From Aliikangiella sp. G2MR2-5 (GTDB lineage Bacteria; Pseudomonadota; Gammaproteobacteria; Enterobacterales; Kangiellaceae), in NCBI RefSeq assembly GCF_015687155.1, contig NZ_JADPQF010000001.1, positions 124,001 through 188,000 on the forward strand: a DNA stretch of 64,000 nucleotides. Direction: 5' to 3'. Under the pieces are notes generated by a model. The model was given only the letters and a program-made list of their open reading frames with translations. It searched no databases and was not told the DNA's origin. The translations under genes were made by a program, and so were the position numbers. Shown one piece after another: positions 43,630-53,102 of the stretch. Position 1 is the stretch's first letter. Each line of letters opens with the position of its first letter.

Positions 43630-44928
43630 AAACAGAGCAATTTGATTGCGGCCATTCTCTTTTGCATGGTAGAGGGCCTTGTCTGCTTGATTAACCAGCA
43701 GATCTTTTATTTCGCTTGTACTACTTTCCAAAATATCGTTTTTTGCTGATTGAGTTTTATCCGGCGTCCAGCAGCTTACACCAATAGAAAGAGTTAGATT
43801 TAGATACTTTGCTTTTTCATATTCGACCGGTTGTTGTTCGACTTTACCCCGGATTCTTTCTGCAATTTCTCGGGCACCCTGAATATCTGTGTTGGGAAGT
43901 AATACTGTGAACTCTTCTCCGCCAAATCTGGCGAGTGTGTCAGATTGACGTAGCTGAGCCTGAATCGTTCGTGCAACGCTTTTTAGCGCCCTGTCTCCGG
44001 CTGCATGCCCATATCGGTCGTTTATCTTTTTGAAGTGGTCTATGTCCAGAAAAAGGCAGCTGACTGATTGTGCGGAGCGACTAGCTCTCGAGATTTCTTT
44101 GCCAAGAATCTGAAAAAAGTAGCGACGATTTTTGGTTCGAGTAAGCATATCTACAAGGCTGAGATGCTTGAATCTTTCCTGACTTACTGAATTATCAATA
44201 CATACGCTGATTATCGAGGCAAGGTGGTCTAGAAAATTGGTGGCGAGGTTAGGAGAAAAACGATTCAGATCTTTACTTCCCAGATGTAAGCTGCCGGTGA
44301 ATATTTTGCCTCGTTTTAGTGGAAGTAATGCAACACTTTTGCTGGCTTGAATCTCACTCTGTTGGATTTGTGTGCTGTCAGTAATTGAAGCTGTTGGCGT
44401 GAACAGATGATTAATAATATCCCTTTTTTGCGTCAAGGTTGTTTTAAGCTGAGTGTCAGTGTTAGTCAGACTATTTCGTTCTGTAGAATAAAAGCTTTGT
44501 ATTATGCTTAGAGAATCACAATAGTGCAAATTAATGTGCGGTAATTGACCATATATTTCATTGATTAGCTGCCTAATGTCATTGTCTGGATCGAACAGAT
44601 ATAATTCCAGCTGGTCTACTTTAAACTGACTCTTAAAGTCTTGTAACAGTCGGGACATTAATTGTTCGAATGACAGAGCCTGGAGAAAATAGAGTTCTAA
44701 CTGAAAAAATTTTTCCTGAGTCTGTTGATTCTTGTGGGCACTGTCGAGGAGTTGATTCAGTGTTCTTTGCAATAACAGGTTATGAGTTTTCGCACTATTT
44801 GCTTCGGGTCCAATAGTTGTAACCGGATCCCTGTTATCCTCCATTAAGGATGCAGTTTCTTCACTAGCCAAAGTCTCTTCTTGTTTATCCGGCCAGTGGT
44901 GTTTTCTGGACTTCTTTTTTGTCATTTT
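43597..44928 (-). CDS. Diguanylate cyclase (GGDEF domain)
   Basis: Encodes 443 residues. An N-terminal basic stretch and a GAF- or DUF484-like region of about 250 residues precede a GGDEF domain with the active GGEEF sequence. It makes cyclic di-GMP from GTP. No membrane helix, so a cytosolic sensor is expected. The ATG at 44928 is chosen over an in-frame GTG 39 bases upstream, neither having a clear ribosome binding site. Its last 33 bases overlap the end of pdxB in convergent orientation. Confidence 0.9.
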   Translation of the reverse strand, partial: KMTKKKSRKHHWPDKQEETLASEETASLMEDNRDPVTTIGPEANSAKTHNLLLQRTLNQLLDSAHKNQQTQEKFFQLELYFLQALSFEQLMSRLLQDFKSQFKVDQLELYLFDPDNDIRQLINEIYGQLPHINLHYCDSLSIIQSFYSTERNSLTNTDTQLKTTLTQKRDIINHLFTPTASITDSTQIQQSEIQASKSVALLPLKRGKIFTGSLHLGSKDLNRFSPNLATNFLDHLASIISVCIDNSVSQERFKHLSLVDMLTRTKNRRYFFQILGKEISRASRSAQSVSCLFLDIDHFKKINDRYGHAAGDRALKSVARTIQAQLRQSDTLARFGGEEFTVLLPNTDIQGAREIAERIRGKVEQQPVEYEKAKYLNLTLSIGVSCWTPDKTQSAKNDILESSTSEIKDLLVNQADKALYHAKENGRNQIALFSNSPNLPGTR

Positions 44929-45246
44929 ATAAAACGCAGAAATAGGCACTTTGAATGAGTTTGGCACAAATTCGTAATATTTTCAGTGCGAATACCTTTC
45001 TTAATTGACTGGCTACTTTGAGTTAAAACTGAATAACCAGAAAAAATCTATTTTTTATATCGAAAATCTATGACAGCAAATAAAAAAGAGATATCGGATG
45101 ATTCATATCTATACTTACTTTAAGGATATAGGTTATGGTAGTCGTAACATTTTGAATTGAGATTAAACGTTCACCATGCTGTCCAGTAAGATATCTTGTT
45201 AAAGCGGGATTTTGGGCGAGGGCACTACACGGATAGATAAACAACT

Positions 45247-45471
45247 ATGGCTAAAGACGACATGAGTATTGACTCGTTAGAAGATGAAGTACTTTGGACT
45301 TCCCGCAAAAAAGCGAGAAGCGGAAAAGATCGGCGCTCAGGTGTTGATCGTCGTCAGCTGAGCGGTCGCATGATTACCGTTCCAGATATGCGTAGTGGTA
45401 TAGATCGGCGCTCAGGAGAAGATCGAAGAAAAGTGCGTTTAGTCATTACTGGTCGGGCAATGGATGTGTAG
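45247..45471 (+). CDS. Small basic protein with RSGxDRR repeats
   Basis: Encodes 74 residues, family not recognised. Two blocks with the core RSGKDRRSGVDRR and RSGIDRRSGEDRRK make it strongly Arg/Asp-rich; the remainder is an acidic start and a short hydrophobic tail. No signal peptide. The RRxGxDRR pattern is found as tails on regulators in other bacteria, but here it is a free protein. It is flanked by long stretches without genes, and may be transcribed alone. Confidence 0.6.
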   Translation: MAKDDMSIDSLEDEVLWTSRKKARSGKDRRSGVDRRQLSGRMITVPDMRSGIDRRSGEDRRKVRLVITGRAMDV

Positions 45472-45996
45472 AATTTAATATTGATAACTACTTGACTGAG
45501 TAGTATTGATGTTGCTAGTATATCTGTCCCCGCTGGTAACATTGATTAACAGGATATCTAGGCAAAAGGAAGTGACATTGGTAGCAGGGGTTTGCTGCCC
45601 AAAGCCGCTTCTCCGGTATTTTCTCCACAGAAAAGATTATCGTCGCCGGAAGGCTCCGCTTAGTTATCTGGTCTACAAATTCACAGGGGCGTGATGGCAG
45701 GATGCTCAAACTTGCCGTGTTGACAAACTTTCTTTGTTTTCAGCGGGACCAACTTCATTTTGACCTTTTTACAGGTCTAATTATTTTTAACTCTGTTTAG
45801 CCTCTAGATGATATGATGTCGCAAACTCTAATCAGCAAAGGTTGGACTTGCATATTCTTCATAGGCGTAACTGTTTGTGCATTTGCACCACATGTTTACG
45901 GGTATATCATGAGGGAGCAGGTATCAAAAAAAACAATATTATTTAAGCCTAATCAGATTATTTAATTAGGTTAGCTAAATGGCAAGCAGGTGGTAA
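45472..45996. other. Intergenic stretch upstream of rmuC
   Basis: About 525 bases with no credible gene. Frames of 60-64 codons occur on both strands but overlap each other and lack ribosome binding sites. No RNA gene was recognised. Confidence 0.45.
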
Positions 45997-47484
45997 ATGG
46001 GGATTTCCGAGTCAGAAATTAATCTTATTTTGATTGCAATTGCATCTTTAAGTTTACTTTTATTGATCTTTTTGAGTTGGCGCTCGGCTCAGCAAAAATC
46101 CTACCTTACTCATTTATCAGAACTTAATCTAAAGCTGGAAAGACAAGAAGCGCTGTTGCTAGAAAGACAGAAGCAAATGGATGAAAAGATTTCTCGTGAC
46201 CAGCAACAGATTATCGATACGATAATGAGAGATCGTGATCGCCAGCTTAAATCTCTCGCTGAACTGCGAGTCGAGCTTGAGAAAAGGTTTGCTGATTCCG
46301 GCTCAACTCTTTCCAATAATGTTCAGGAATTTAAGTCTCAGATGGTGGAAAAATTTGAGACCCTTCAAAGAGCTACCGCATTGTCTTTAGGTGATGGCCA
46401 GCAACGAGTATCTAACACGGTTAATGAGTTTGCAGAGAAAATTTCATCCTCACTTGAAAATTACCAAAAACAGACAAGGGATCTAATCACTGATAATATT
46501 CGAAAAGGCATTTCTGACCTAAGAGCCGATTTGGATCGAAGCCTTAAACTACAGACTGAAACAGTGGAAAAATCAATCCAGGGTTTAACCGAGTCTACCG
46601 ATAATCGATTGAAGGATATTAGTGGGCAGGTTGAAAAGCGACTGAGTGAAGGCTTTGAGAAAACTACTAAAACATTTAATGATGTGCTCAAACGGCTTGC
46701 GCTGATTGATGACGCACAAAAGAAAATAACAGAACTGTCGAGCAATGTTGTTAGCTTGCAGGAGATACTAAATGATAAGCGCTCCCGTGGAGCATTTGGA
46801 GAAGTTCAGCTTCAATCTTTGGTAAGTAATGTAATGCCTGATAGCCATTACAAAATGCAGTATCGATTTAGCAACGACAAGGTGGCGGACTGCGTGCTGG
46901 AGTTGCCTGAGCCGACGGGTAAAATCGCTATTGACGCTAAATTCCCACTAGAAAGTTATAAGCGCATGATGGATGTATCATTAGGTGAATCTGACCGAAA
47001 AGAGGCTTCGCGACAGTTTTCGAAAGATATCAAGAAACACATTAATGATATTGCTGACAAATATGTACTACCGCCAGAAACGAGTGATGGTGCTGTGATG
47101 TTCATTCCGGCTGAAAGTGTTTTCGCAGAAATACATGGACATAATCCGGAACTAGTCGAGTTTGCCTATCAACGCAAAGTTTGGATGGTTTCGCCGACTA
47201 CACTGATGGCAATCTTAACTACTGCATCAGCGGTAATTAAGGATGAACAAACTCGTCAACAGGTCCATATTATCAAAGAGCACCTATCGGCCCTGGGTAA
47301 AGATTTCGTGCGATTTGAGTCCAGAATGAATAATTTGTCTAAACATATTGGACAGGTAACTAAGGACGTTGAGCAAGTTCATACTTCCGCACGCAAAATT
47401 TCTTCAAGGTTTAGTAAAATTGAAAGGGTTGAGCTGGGGGAAGAAGAAGAAATGGCTGCCCTTAACCTGCCTGAACCATCATAA
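45997..47484 (+). CDS. rmuC: RmuC: DNA recombination protein
   Basis: Encodes 495 residues. A membrane helix (LILIAIASLSLLLLIFLSW) is followed by a long coiled coil (about 30-250) and the RmuC nuclease-like domain with EVQLQSLVSNVMPDSHYKMQY and IDAKFPLESYKRMMD. RmuC limits inversions between short repeats in E. coli. It is a full-length family member. Confidence 0.93.
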   Translation: MGISESEINLILIAIASLSLLLLIFLSWRSAQQKSYLTHLSELNLKLERQEALLLERQKQMDEKISRDQQQIIDTIMRDRDRQLKSLAELRVELEKRFADSGSTLSNNVQEFKSQMVEKFETLQRATALSLGDGQQRVSNTVNEFAEKISSSLENYQKQTRDLITDNIRKGISDLRADLDRSLKLQTETVEKSIQGLTESTDNRLKDISGQVEKRLSEGFEKTTKTFNDVLKRLALIDDAQKKITELSSNVVSLQEILNDKRSRGAFGEVQLQSLVSNVMPDSHYKMQYRFSNDKVADCVLELPEPTGKIAIDAKFPLESYKRMMDVSLGESDRKEASRQFSKDIKKHINDIADKYVLPPETSDGAVMFIPAESVFAEIHGHNPELVEFAYQRKVWMVSPTTLMAILTTASAVIKDEQTRQQVHIIKEHLSALGKDFVRFESRMNNLSKHIGQVTKDVEQVHTSARKISSRFSKIERVELGEEEEMAALNLPEPS

Positions 47485-47838
47485 AACTAATCTTGCCTGG
47501 TAACTGCAAAGCCATCAATTTTTCGCTGGTTTCTTTTTCCTATTGTAGGATGCCGGGAAGTCTTTGATATTTAATGTGATAACAGATAAAAATCTATTTA
47601 TCTCAGTGCGTTATATAAAATCGATGTTTTGGAATTAGCTCACATTTTGCTCTTATTTGTTCTCTTAACAGCCAATATTTGACTATAGTTAATGGAGTGG
47701 TACCGCCTGAGGTTTCACCTCGGTTCGGCTTAAATCCGCGGAGTTAAAACTGTCTTTTGCTGTATGTTTGCTTTGTAGGTAAAAGGTTCAAGGCGAAAGA
47801 ATAGTTACGGGCTTCCAACTACTGAGCAGGTAAATCCA
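47485..47838. other. Leader of the YbaK-HDOD gene with a hairpin
   Basis: No gene. CCTGAGGT and ACCTCGG (47706-47723) form a short hairpin about 115 bases before the next start. No known riboswitch was recognised. Confidence 0.45.
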
Positions 47839-49224
47839 TTGGCTATTTTAGAATCAATTTCAAAAGTCCTTGAAAGTAAAGAAGTTTCCTATACAGAACA
47901 AGCAATCGAGTCCAACTTGACGATAGTCGAGCTTGCTCGCCAGTTAGGCGCTGAATCAAGTCGTCTATTGAGAGCTGTACCTATGAAAACTGGAGAGGGG
48001 CCTGTTGTTGCCGTTTTACCATTTGATTCTTTGCTTGATGTGACAGAGTTCGAGAAGTTGATTCAACAACAGTTTGAAAACATGTCTGAAGCCGATCGGG
48101 ATAAGTTATTCAAGGGATGCAAAGCCGGTTATGAACCAACTTTCCCTGAAGTCTACGATTGTCGGCTTATAGTAGATAAGAGTATTTTTGAACTGCCCCA
48201 TGCGTTGATTCATTCAGGCGCTGAAGCGCTTCTTCACCTCGATCCCGAAAACCTGCTGAAACTATTTGCTGAGATTGATAGAGGAGAGTTTTCGGTGCCA
48301 TCGGAGCGCCTCTATTCTGGAAGAAATGTTGAGTGTAAAGAGAAAGACCTGGATACCAGTTTTACGCCTATTCGCTTGAAGCAAAGAGTTGATGAAACTT
48401 TTGACCTTCCAGCTATGCCTGAAATTGCTCAGGATATAATGAAGTTACGAGTTGATCCGAGTGCGGATGCCCATAAATTGGCTGAAATAGTTTGCCGTGA
48501 TCCATCGCTCGCGGCGCAAGTCATTAGTTGGGCTAGTTCTCCCTATTATGGTTATCAGGGAAAAGTTGATTCGGTTGAAACGGCCATAGCCAGGGTTCTT
48601 GGCTTTGAGCTCGTTATGAACCTGGCTTTGGGGATTTCGATAGGAAAGTCACTTAAAGTTCCAGCAGAAGGACCCTTAGGCATCAGGCAATTCTGGAAAC
48701 AGGCAATATACTCCGCCAATTTATCAGAAAAGCTATGCCGTGCCATGCCGATAAAACAAAGACCTGAACGAGGACTCATATACCTTAGTGGTTTACTCCA
48801 TAATTTTGGGCATTTACTGCTTGGTCATATATTTCGGCCTCAATTTGAAATCGTCAATCGCACAATTGAAGCGAATCCCCATCTCTCTATAGAGGATATT
48901 GAATTTTATACTCTGGGTGTCACTCATGAAGAAATTGGTGCCTGGTTAATGCACAACTGGCACATGCCCGATGAACTCATCGTCGCTGTTCGCCGCCATC
49001 ATCAGGAAGAGTTCTGGAGTAAACATGCTGTTTATTCAAACATTGTTCTAGTTGCAAACAGGCTTCTGAAAAGGATTGGTATTGGCGATGCTGTGGAAAC
49101 GGTGGTGCCACAATCAACCTTGGATCTTTTATCCCTTGATTTGGAAACCGTGGAGCAAAATCTGGGAGAAATTGAAGCTGAGTCTGATACCTTAAACTCG
49201 ATGGCGAAACAGTTGGTCGCGTAG
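47839..49224 (+). CDS. YbaK-like domain fused to HDOD domain
   Basis: Encodes 461 residues. The first 150 look like a YbaK/prolyl-tRNA-synthetase-associated domain (SNLTIVELARQLGAESSRLLRAV, VVAVLPFDSLLDVTEFEKL, FKGCKAGYEPTFPEVYDC). Residues about 185-400 form an HDOD domain (FDLPAMPEIAQDIMKLR, DPSLAAQVISWASSPYYG, HNFGHLLLGHIF). HDOD proteins regulate signalling and motility without clear catalysis. The start is TTG with AGGTAAATCCA before it; no better start exists. Confidence 0.82.
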   Translation: MAILESISKVLESKEVSYTEQAIESNLTIVELARQLGAESSRLLRAVPMKTGEGPVVAVLPFDSLLDVTEFEKLIQQQFENMSEADRDKLFKGCKAGYEPTFPEVYDCRLIVDKSIFELPHALIHSGAEALLHLDPENLLKLFAEIDRGEFSVPSERLYSGRNVECKEKDLDTSFTPIRLKQRVDETFDLPAMPEIAQDIMKLRVDPSADAHKLAEIVCRDPSLAAQVISWASSPYYGYQGKVDSVETAIARVLGFELVMNLALGISIGKSLKVPAEGPLGIRQFWKQAIYSANLSEKLCRAMPIKQRPERGLIYLSGLLHNFGHLLLGHIFRPQFEIVNRTIEANPHLSIEDIEFYTLGVTHEEIGAWLMHNWHMPDELIVAVRRHHQEEFWSKHAVYSNIVLVANRLLKRIGIGDAVETVVPQSTLDLLSLDLETVEQNLGEIEAESDTLNSMAKQLVA

Positions 49225-49520
49225 AGTTTTTCCGACAAATCATAGTGTTTTTAATCTTCAGCCTTTGTAGATTCGACAGTGCTCTTGGAGAGCCGCTTGT
49301 CGTCGTTTAAGCAAAATACTCTTCTATTATTTTAACAGTTCAGCTGCAGTTCATTTATTCAGGCTTAAGCTTAATCAATATGGTTTGTAGCAAGTCAATA
49401 AGGTTGCTTGTAACTGGTTAAGCAGACTGATAAAGTGTGGCAGATTTTGTATTTATATGTAGAGTCATTAGCCTTCATTTGGTCTTTCAGGCAACTAATA
49501 TTTCAGAGTTAACTGTTAAT

Positions 49521-49889
49521 ATGAAACATCAATATCACGCAGCTAGAAAAATAATCGACTTGTGGTTAGCAGAAGCAGGGCGGAAAAGCGCAAAATTCCT
49601 AGTGTGGACACTACTGAGTGTTTTGTCTTTCTCTTCTAATGCCGAAGAACCTTTGCCATCAGAATTTGCTAATAAAGTCGCTTTTGCTGAAGTTACAAAA
49701 GACAAAAACGCGGAACAAAACTGTCAGCTCTTGACGACCCAAGAAGCGATAAAAAAAGCCAATCGGAAAGTAGAGGGTAAAATAGTCAGTATTAAACTGG
49801 AAAAAAAAGGCGCTGACTCCGTATATCGAGTTAGAGTTCTGGTTGGAAACAAGCGAATTAAAAACCTGACTGTCAAAGCCTGTCGTTAG
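49521..49889 (+). CDS. Exported PepSY-domain protein next to two-component system
   Basis: Encodes 122 residues from the ATG at 49521. An N-terminal membrane helix or signal (SAKFLVWTLLSVLSFSSNA) is followed by a PepSY-like domain: LLTTQEAIKKANRKVEGKIVSIKLEKKG and VYRVRVLVGNKRIKNLTVKA. It lies 58 bases before a PhoP-like response regulator and its kinase. PepSY proteins commonly precede such pairs in proteobacteria and may sense or protect in the periplasm. Confidence 0.78.
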   Translation: MKHQYHAARKIIDLWLAEAGRKSAKFLVWTLLSVLSFSSNAEEPLPSEFANKVAFAEVTKDKNAEQNCQLLTTQEAIKKANRKVEGKIVSIKLEKKGADSVYRVRVLVGNKRIKNLTVKACR

Positions 49890-49947
49890 ATCCAGGCAGT
49901 TGAGTATTCCGCAGATTATTACCTCAAAACATTTAGTGTAGGGAAAT

Positions 49948-50628
49948 ATGAAAGTATTAATAGTTGAAGATGAGCAACGTTTGAGAGAGAACCTCGTAAG
50001 CTCTTTTAAGTCAGCCGGATTTGCGACTGAGTCAGCAGAAAGTGGAGAAGATGGGTTATATATAGCGAGCGAGTATCCTTTGGATATTGTCGTTGTTGAT
50101 ATTGGCCTTCCCGGGATGTCAGGCCTGGAATTGATATCCAGACTGAGAGAAGATGGAAATTCATTACCTGTAATCGTGTTAACTGCTCGAGATTCGTGGC
50201 AAGATAAAGTTGAAGGCTTGTCTACCGGAGCGGATGACTATATGGCTAAGCCTTTTCAATTTGAAGAGCTGTTAGCTCGGTGTAATGCATTGTTAAGACG
50301 TAGCGCTGGATATGCTTCGCCAACAATCAAATTTGCGGATATTGAGCTAGATACTATGGCTCAGTCTGTTACCAAAGCCGGAAAATCAATCGAGCTGACG
50401 GCCTATGAGTACAAAGTTCTTGAATATCTGTTTTTAAATCCTAAAAAGGTAGTGTCTAAGACTGAATTGACAGAGCACATCTATGAGCAGGATTTTGATC
50501 GTGACAGCAACGTTCTTGAAGTTTTTGTTGGCCGCCTGCGTAAAAAAGTCGATCCCGATCAAGAGCTAAAGCTGATTCAAACATTGCGTGGACAAGGGTA
50601 TCGTCTGAACCCTGAATATCTTTCTTGA
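49948..50628 (+). CDS. OmpR-family response regulator (PhoP-like)
   Basis: Encodes 226 residues. Receiver domain with acidic EDEQ at 7-10, phosphorylated Asp51 in VVDIGLPG and Lys in MAKPFQFEEL; a winged-helix OmpR DNA-binding domain follows with ELTAYEYKVLEYLF and RGQGYRLN. It is read with the histidine kinase gene, which begins just after its stop codon. Target genes are unknown. Confidence 0.92.
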   Translation: MKVLIVEDEQRLRENLVSSFKSAGFATESAESGEDGLYIASEYPLDIVVVDIGLPGMSGLELISRLREDGNSLPVIVLTARDSWQDKVEGLSTGADDYMAKPFQFEELLARCNALLRRSAGYASPTIKFADIELDTMAQSVTKAGKSIELTAYEYKVLEYLFLNPKKVVSKTELTEHIYEQDFDRDSNVLEVFVGRLRKKVDPDQELKLIQTLRGQGYRLNPEYLS

Positions 50629-50629
50629 T

Positions 50630-51976
50630 ATGATGAAACGCTGGTCTTTAAAATGGCGCTTGGCTATCGTTAGCACGACTATCGTTATGCTCGCTTTTTA
50701 TGCTGTCTACGTGATAACCAAAACAGCCTATATTAACGCAAGCAAGTCTCGTATTCAGGAAAGTTTGACCGCGCAAATCTATGCTCTAATGGCTGTCGCC
50801 GAAGATCGTGATGCTCAACTCACCATTCCTCTGGTTTCAAGAAATGACCGGCTTAATCATTTAAATTCGGGACTCGTCGCTTATGTACTGGATGTCGATG
50901 GTGATTTGATCTGGCGTTCTAAATCTAGTGATACATATGCGACCTTGCCGGATATCTCTGCAGCTTACTCTTTGGATTCGCTAACTTCAGGTAAGCTTGA
51001 TCAATATGCGATGTTTTGGGTTGGAGACACCATAATTTGGGAACACGAAAATGGAATGGAAGGAGAGTACCTGTTTTTAATCGGTGAAAAGCAGGAAATT
51101 ATGCGGGAGCAGGTTAATCAGTTTAAAACTCAGGTTTCACTTTGGCTTTGGGTTACGACCGTTTGTATTGTGCTGGTTTTAATCGTTTCATTGGAACTTT
51201 CGTTGAGCCCTCTCAAAATAGCGCAGAAGCAAATTGAAATGGTTGGACATGGGGATGCTGATAAGGTTGAAGGGGTATTCCCTAAAGAGCTAGTACCTCT
51301 AACTTCCAGTATCAACAGTTTGCTGGAGTCAGAAGCTCTGCAAAAAAGGCGCTACCGAGATAGTCTTGGAAATCTTGCGCATAGCTTAAAAACTCCGCTT
51401 GCGGTAATGAAAAGCGAATTGCAGAATTTATCTGAATCTGAAAGTCGTAAACAGCTAGCAAAACAGGTTGAGCGCGTTGACGATATCGTTAAATACCAGT
51501 TAAATCGTTCAGTAATTTCCGCTGGACAAACACTTCGCCGCAAATGTCTTGTAGAACCTGAAGTTTATAAAATTGTTGATGCGCTTAACAAAGTTCATCA
51601 AACCAAAGGTTTGAATATCAAAGCTGATGTTCATCATGAAGCTTTTTTCCCGGGTGAGCCAGGCGATCTCATGGAACTCGTAGGTAATCTCGCCGACAAT
51701 GCTTGCAAGTGGGCTAAAAGTGAAGTCCTAATCAGTGTTGACAACCAGTTTGCCGAACTTTTTATTACTGTTGACGATGATGGCGCTGGCATCCCGCAGG
51801 AAAAGACAGAATTGATTCTAGCACGCGGTAAGCGTCTCGATCAGCAAGCTGAAGGGCAAGGACTTGGCCTTTCAATTGTAATGGACATTATTAAGACTTA
51901 TCGTGGTGAAATAAGTATTGATAAAAGTGAATTAGGCGGCGCAAGATTCAAAGTATCTATTCCAACCGCCGCCTGA
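50630..51976 (+). CDS. Sensor histidine kinase (PhoQ-like)
   Basis: Encodes 448 residues. Two membrane helices (about 11-27 and 172-187) enclose a periplasmic sensor of about 140 residues with acidic patches. The histidine is His251 in NLAHSLKTPL, and the ATPase part has LVGNLADNACKWAKSE, DDGAGI and GQGLGLSIV. It pairs with the upstream regulator, and a Mg2+ or peptide signal like PhoQ is possible (inference). The start codon lies two bases after the regulator's stop. Confidence 0.92.
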   Translation: MMKRWSLKWRLAIVSTTIVMLAFYAVYVITKTAYINASKSRIQESLTAQIYALMAVAEDRDAQLTIPLVSRNDRLNHLNSGLVAYVLDVDGDLIWRSKSSDTYATLPDISAAYSLDSLTSGKLDQYAMFWVGDTIIWEHENGMEGEYLFLIGEKQEIMREQVNQFKTQVSLWLWVTTVCIVLVLIVSLELSLSPLKIAQKQIEMVGHGDADKVEGVFPKELVPLTSSINSLLESEALQKRRYRDSLGNLAHSLKTPLAVMKSELQNLSESESRKQLAKQVERVDDIVKYQLNRSVISAGQTLRRKCLVEPEVYKIVDALNKVHQTKGLNIKADVHHEAFFPGEPGDLMELVGNLADNACKWAKSEVLISVDNQFAELFITVDDDGAGIPQEKTELILARGKRLDQQAEGQGLGLSIVMDIIKTYRGEISIDKSELGGARFKVSIPTAA

Positions 51977-52001
51977 AGTAATTGATATTTTGCAGCGGGC
52001 G

Positions 52002-52030
52002 CTCGACAACTGTCATTGTCGAGATGACAT
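52002..52030. terminator. Bidirectional terminator between kinase and hydrolase genes
   Basis: CTCGACAA and TTGTCGAG form an 8-bp perfect stem with a six-base loop, followed by ATGACATTTTTATTT. It stands between convergent genes. Confidence 0.75.
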
Positions 52031-52032
52031 TT

Positions 52033-52923
52033 TTATTTCCACTGTTCAATCTGTTGTCTGATTAACCCCAGCATTCTATTGTATTCGTCAACTCGGCCCA
52101 GAGTCGGTGGCTGATAAAGCTTTGGTTCCCAGGTAAACCATAACACCAGATCGCTGAGCTCATCATGTCCCAATTCTTCGTCGAGTTTGGTAACTTCTGT
52201 TGGACCCGAGTAGTTTTGGTAAAATTCAAGAGTGGTATTTTTGGGGGAAGAGAAGTACCACTCCGGTAGCTTGTTAGGCGAATAGAATCGGTGGATAGGT
52301 AAATTTATTTTGTTAACGTTGAGAGTTTTCTTGAGGGCAGGCCAGCCCATTTTTTCATTTTTCCAACTTTCATTGCCTTCTATACTGATTAAACCGGATG
52401 CAGGAAAAGTTTCAGAAAGGTGTAGAGCTACACCTGCACCAGAGTGGAAGCCGTAAAACACAGTCTTACTTGATTGACGAATCAGTTTCTCATATTTGTG
52501 TAAAACTTGTTTGACCATTTTCACCTGATCTATTAACGATTCCCTGCCGGTATCGACATAGAGTATCTGATATCCATGACTTGCAAAATACTCAGCAGTC
52601 ACAGGAAATGCTGAGCTAACATAGCCTCCGGGGACTATAAGTAAAGGAGCCTGTATTTCCTGCGGAGAGTGTTGGAGCGTGGCGTGAAGAGAGACATCAG
52701 GAATATTTGTATTTTCGGCATTGAGCGCTTTCAGCAGAGTTTCAACTCCCATGTCTTTTAATGTTAATGCCTGGCCCTGACAATCACAGGGTTGCCATAA
52801 GTGGGTGTTAGCTTCCAGCTTGATATAGGCTACATTATTGTCTCCGTAATCAAATGGAATCTTATATGTAGCACTATAAGCAGGAAAGGAGAGCAGCATT
52901 AAAAACAGGCGAAACAGTTGCAA
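52033..52923 (-). CDS. Exported alpha/beta-hydrolase-like protein
   Basis: Encodes 296 residues with a short signal peptide (LFLMLLSFPAYSA). The middle has LLIVPGGYVSSAFPVTAEYFASHGYQILYVDTG and FYGFHSGAGVALHLS, where GFHSG stands in the place of the nucleophile elbow (GxSxG) of alpha/beta hydrolases; the usual serine is thus flanked by histidine. A DELGHDELSD motif near the end may provide the catalytic acid and histidine. Substrate unknown. It may correspond to a DUF3530-like family, not certain. Confidence 0.62.
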   Translation of the reverse strand: MQLFRLFLMLLSFPAYSATYKIPFDYGDNNVAYIKLEANTHLWQPCDCQGQALTLKDMGVETLLKALNAENTNIPDVSLHATLQHSPQEIQAPLLIVPGGYVSSAFPVTAEYFASHGYQILYVDTGRESLIDQVKMVKQVLHKYEKLIRQSSKTVFYGFHSGAGVALHLSETFPASGLISIEGNESWKNEKMGWPALKKTLNVNKINLPIHRFYSPNKLPEWYFSSPKNTTLEFYQNYSGPTEVTKLDEELGHDELSDLVLWFTWEPKLYQPPTLGRVDEYNRMLGLIRQQIEQWK

Positions 52924-53050
52924 AATATACCTCTTGTTTAGTCCATCAGGTTAGATGTAAAGTCATCGAATATTAGTAATTTAATCCTCAACGTTAGAAT
53001 CCTCGAAAAAGGGTCAAACTTATTCGTTAACTGTTGCTTGGTGTGTGCGG

Positions 53051-53087
53051 TTGACTATGTTACGATTGGCGCTACTTATATAAGTAG
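53051..53087 (+). promoter_or_regulatory. Promoter and palindromic operator candidate of dinB
   Basis: TTGACT at 53051-53056 could be a -35 element. The perfect 16-base palindrome CTACTTATATAAGTAG at 53072-53087 covers the place where the -10 element would lie, 15 bases before the ATG. It resembles a LexA-type operator in layout but not in the usual CTGT/ACAG ends. Confidence 0.55.
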
Positions 53088-53102
53088 TTTTGAAGATTGT
53101 TT

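Noticed and set aside
45506-45709. Overlapping 62-64 codon frames on both strands between the RSGxDRR gene and rmuC
   Set aside because: No ribosome binding sites, no recognisable composition or domain, and they exclude each other.
45814-45860. Short frame starting at ATGATG before rmuC
   Set aside because: It ends after about 15 codons and has no support as a gene.
47700-47760. Possible riboswitch in the leader of the YbaK-HDOD gene
   Set aside because: Only one short hairpin is seen and no known aptamer sequence, including the cyclic di-GMP types, fits.
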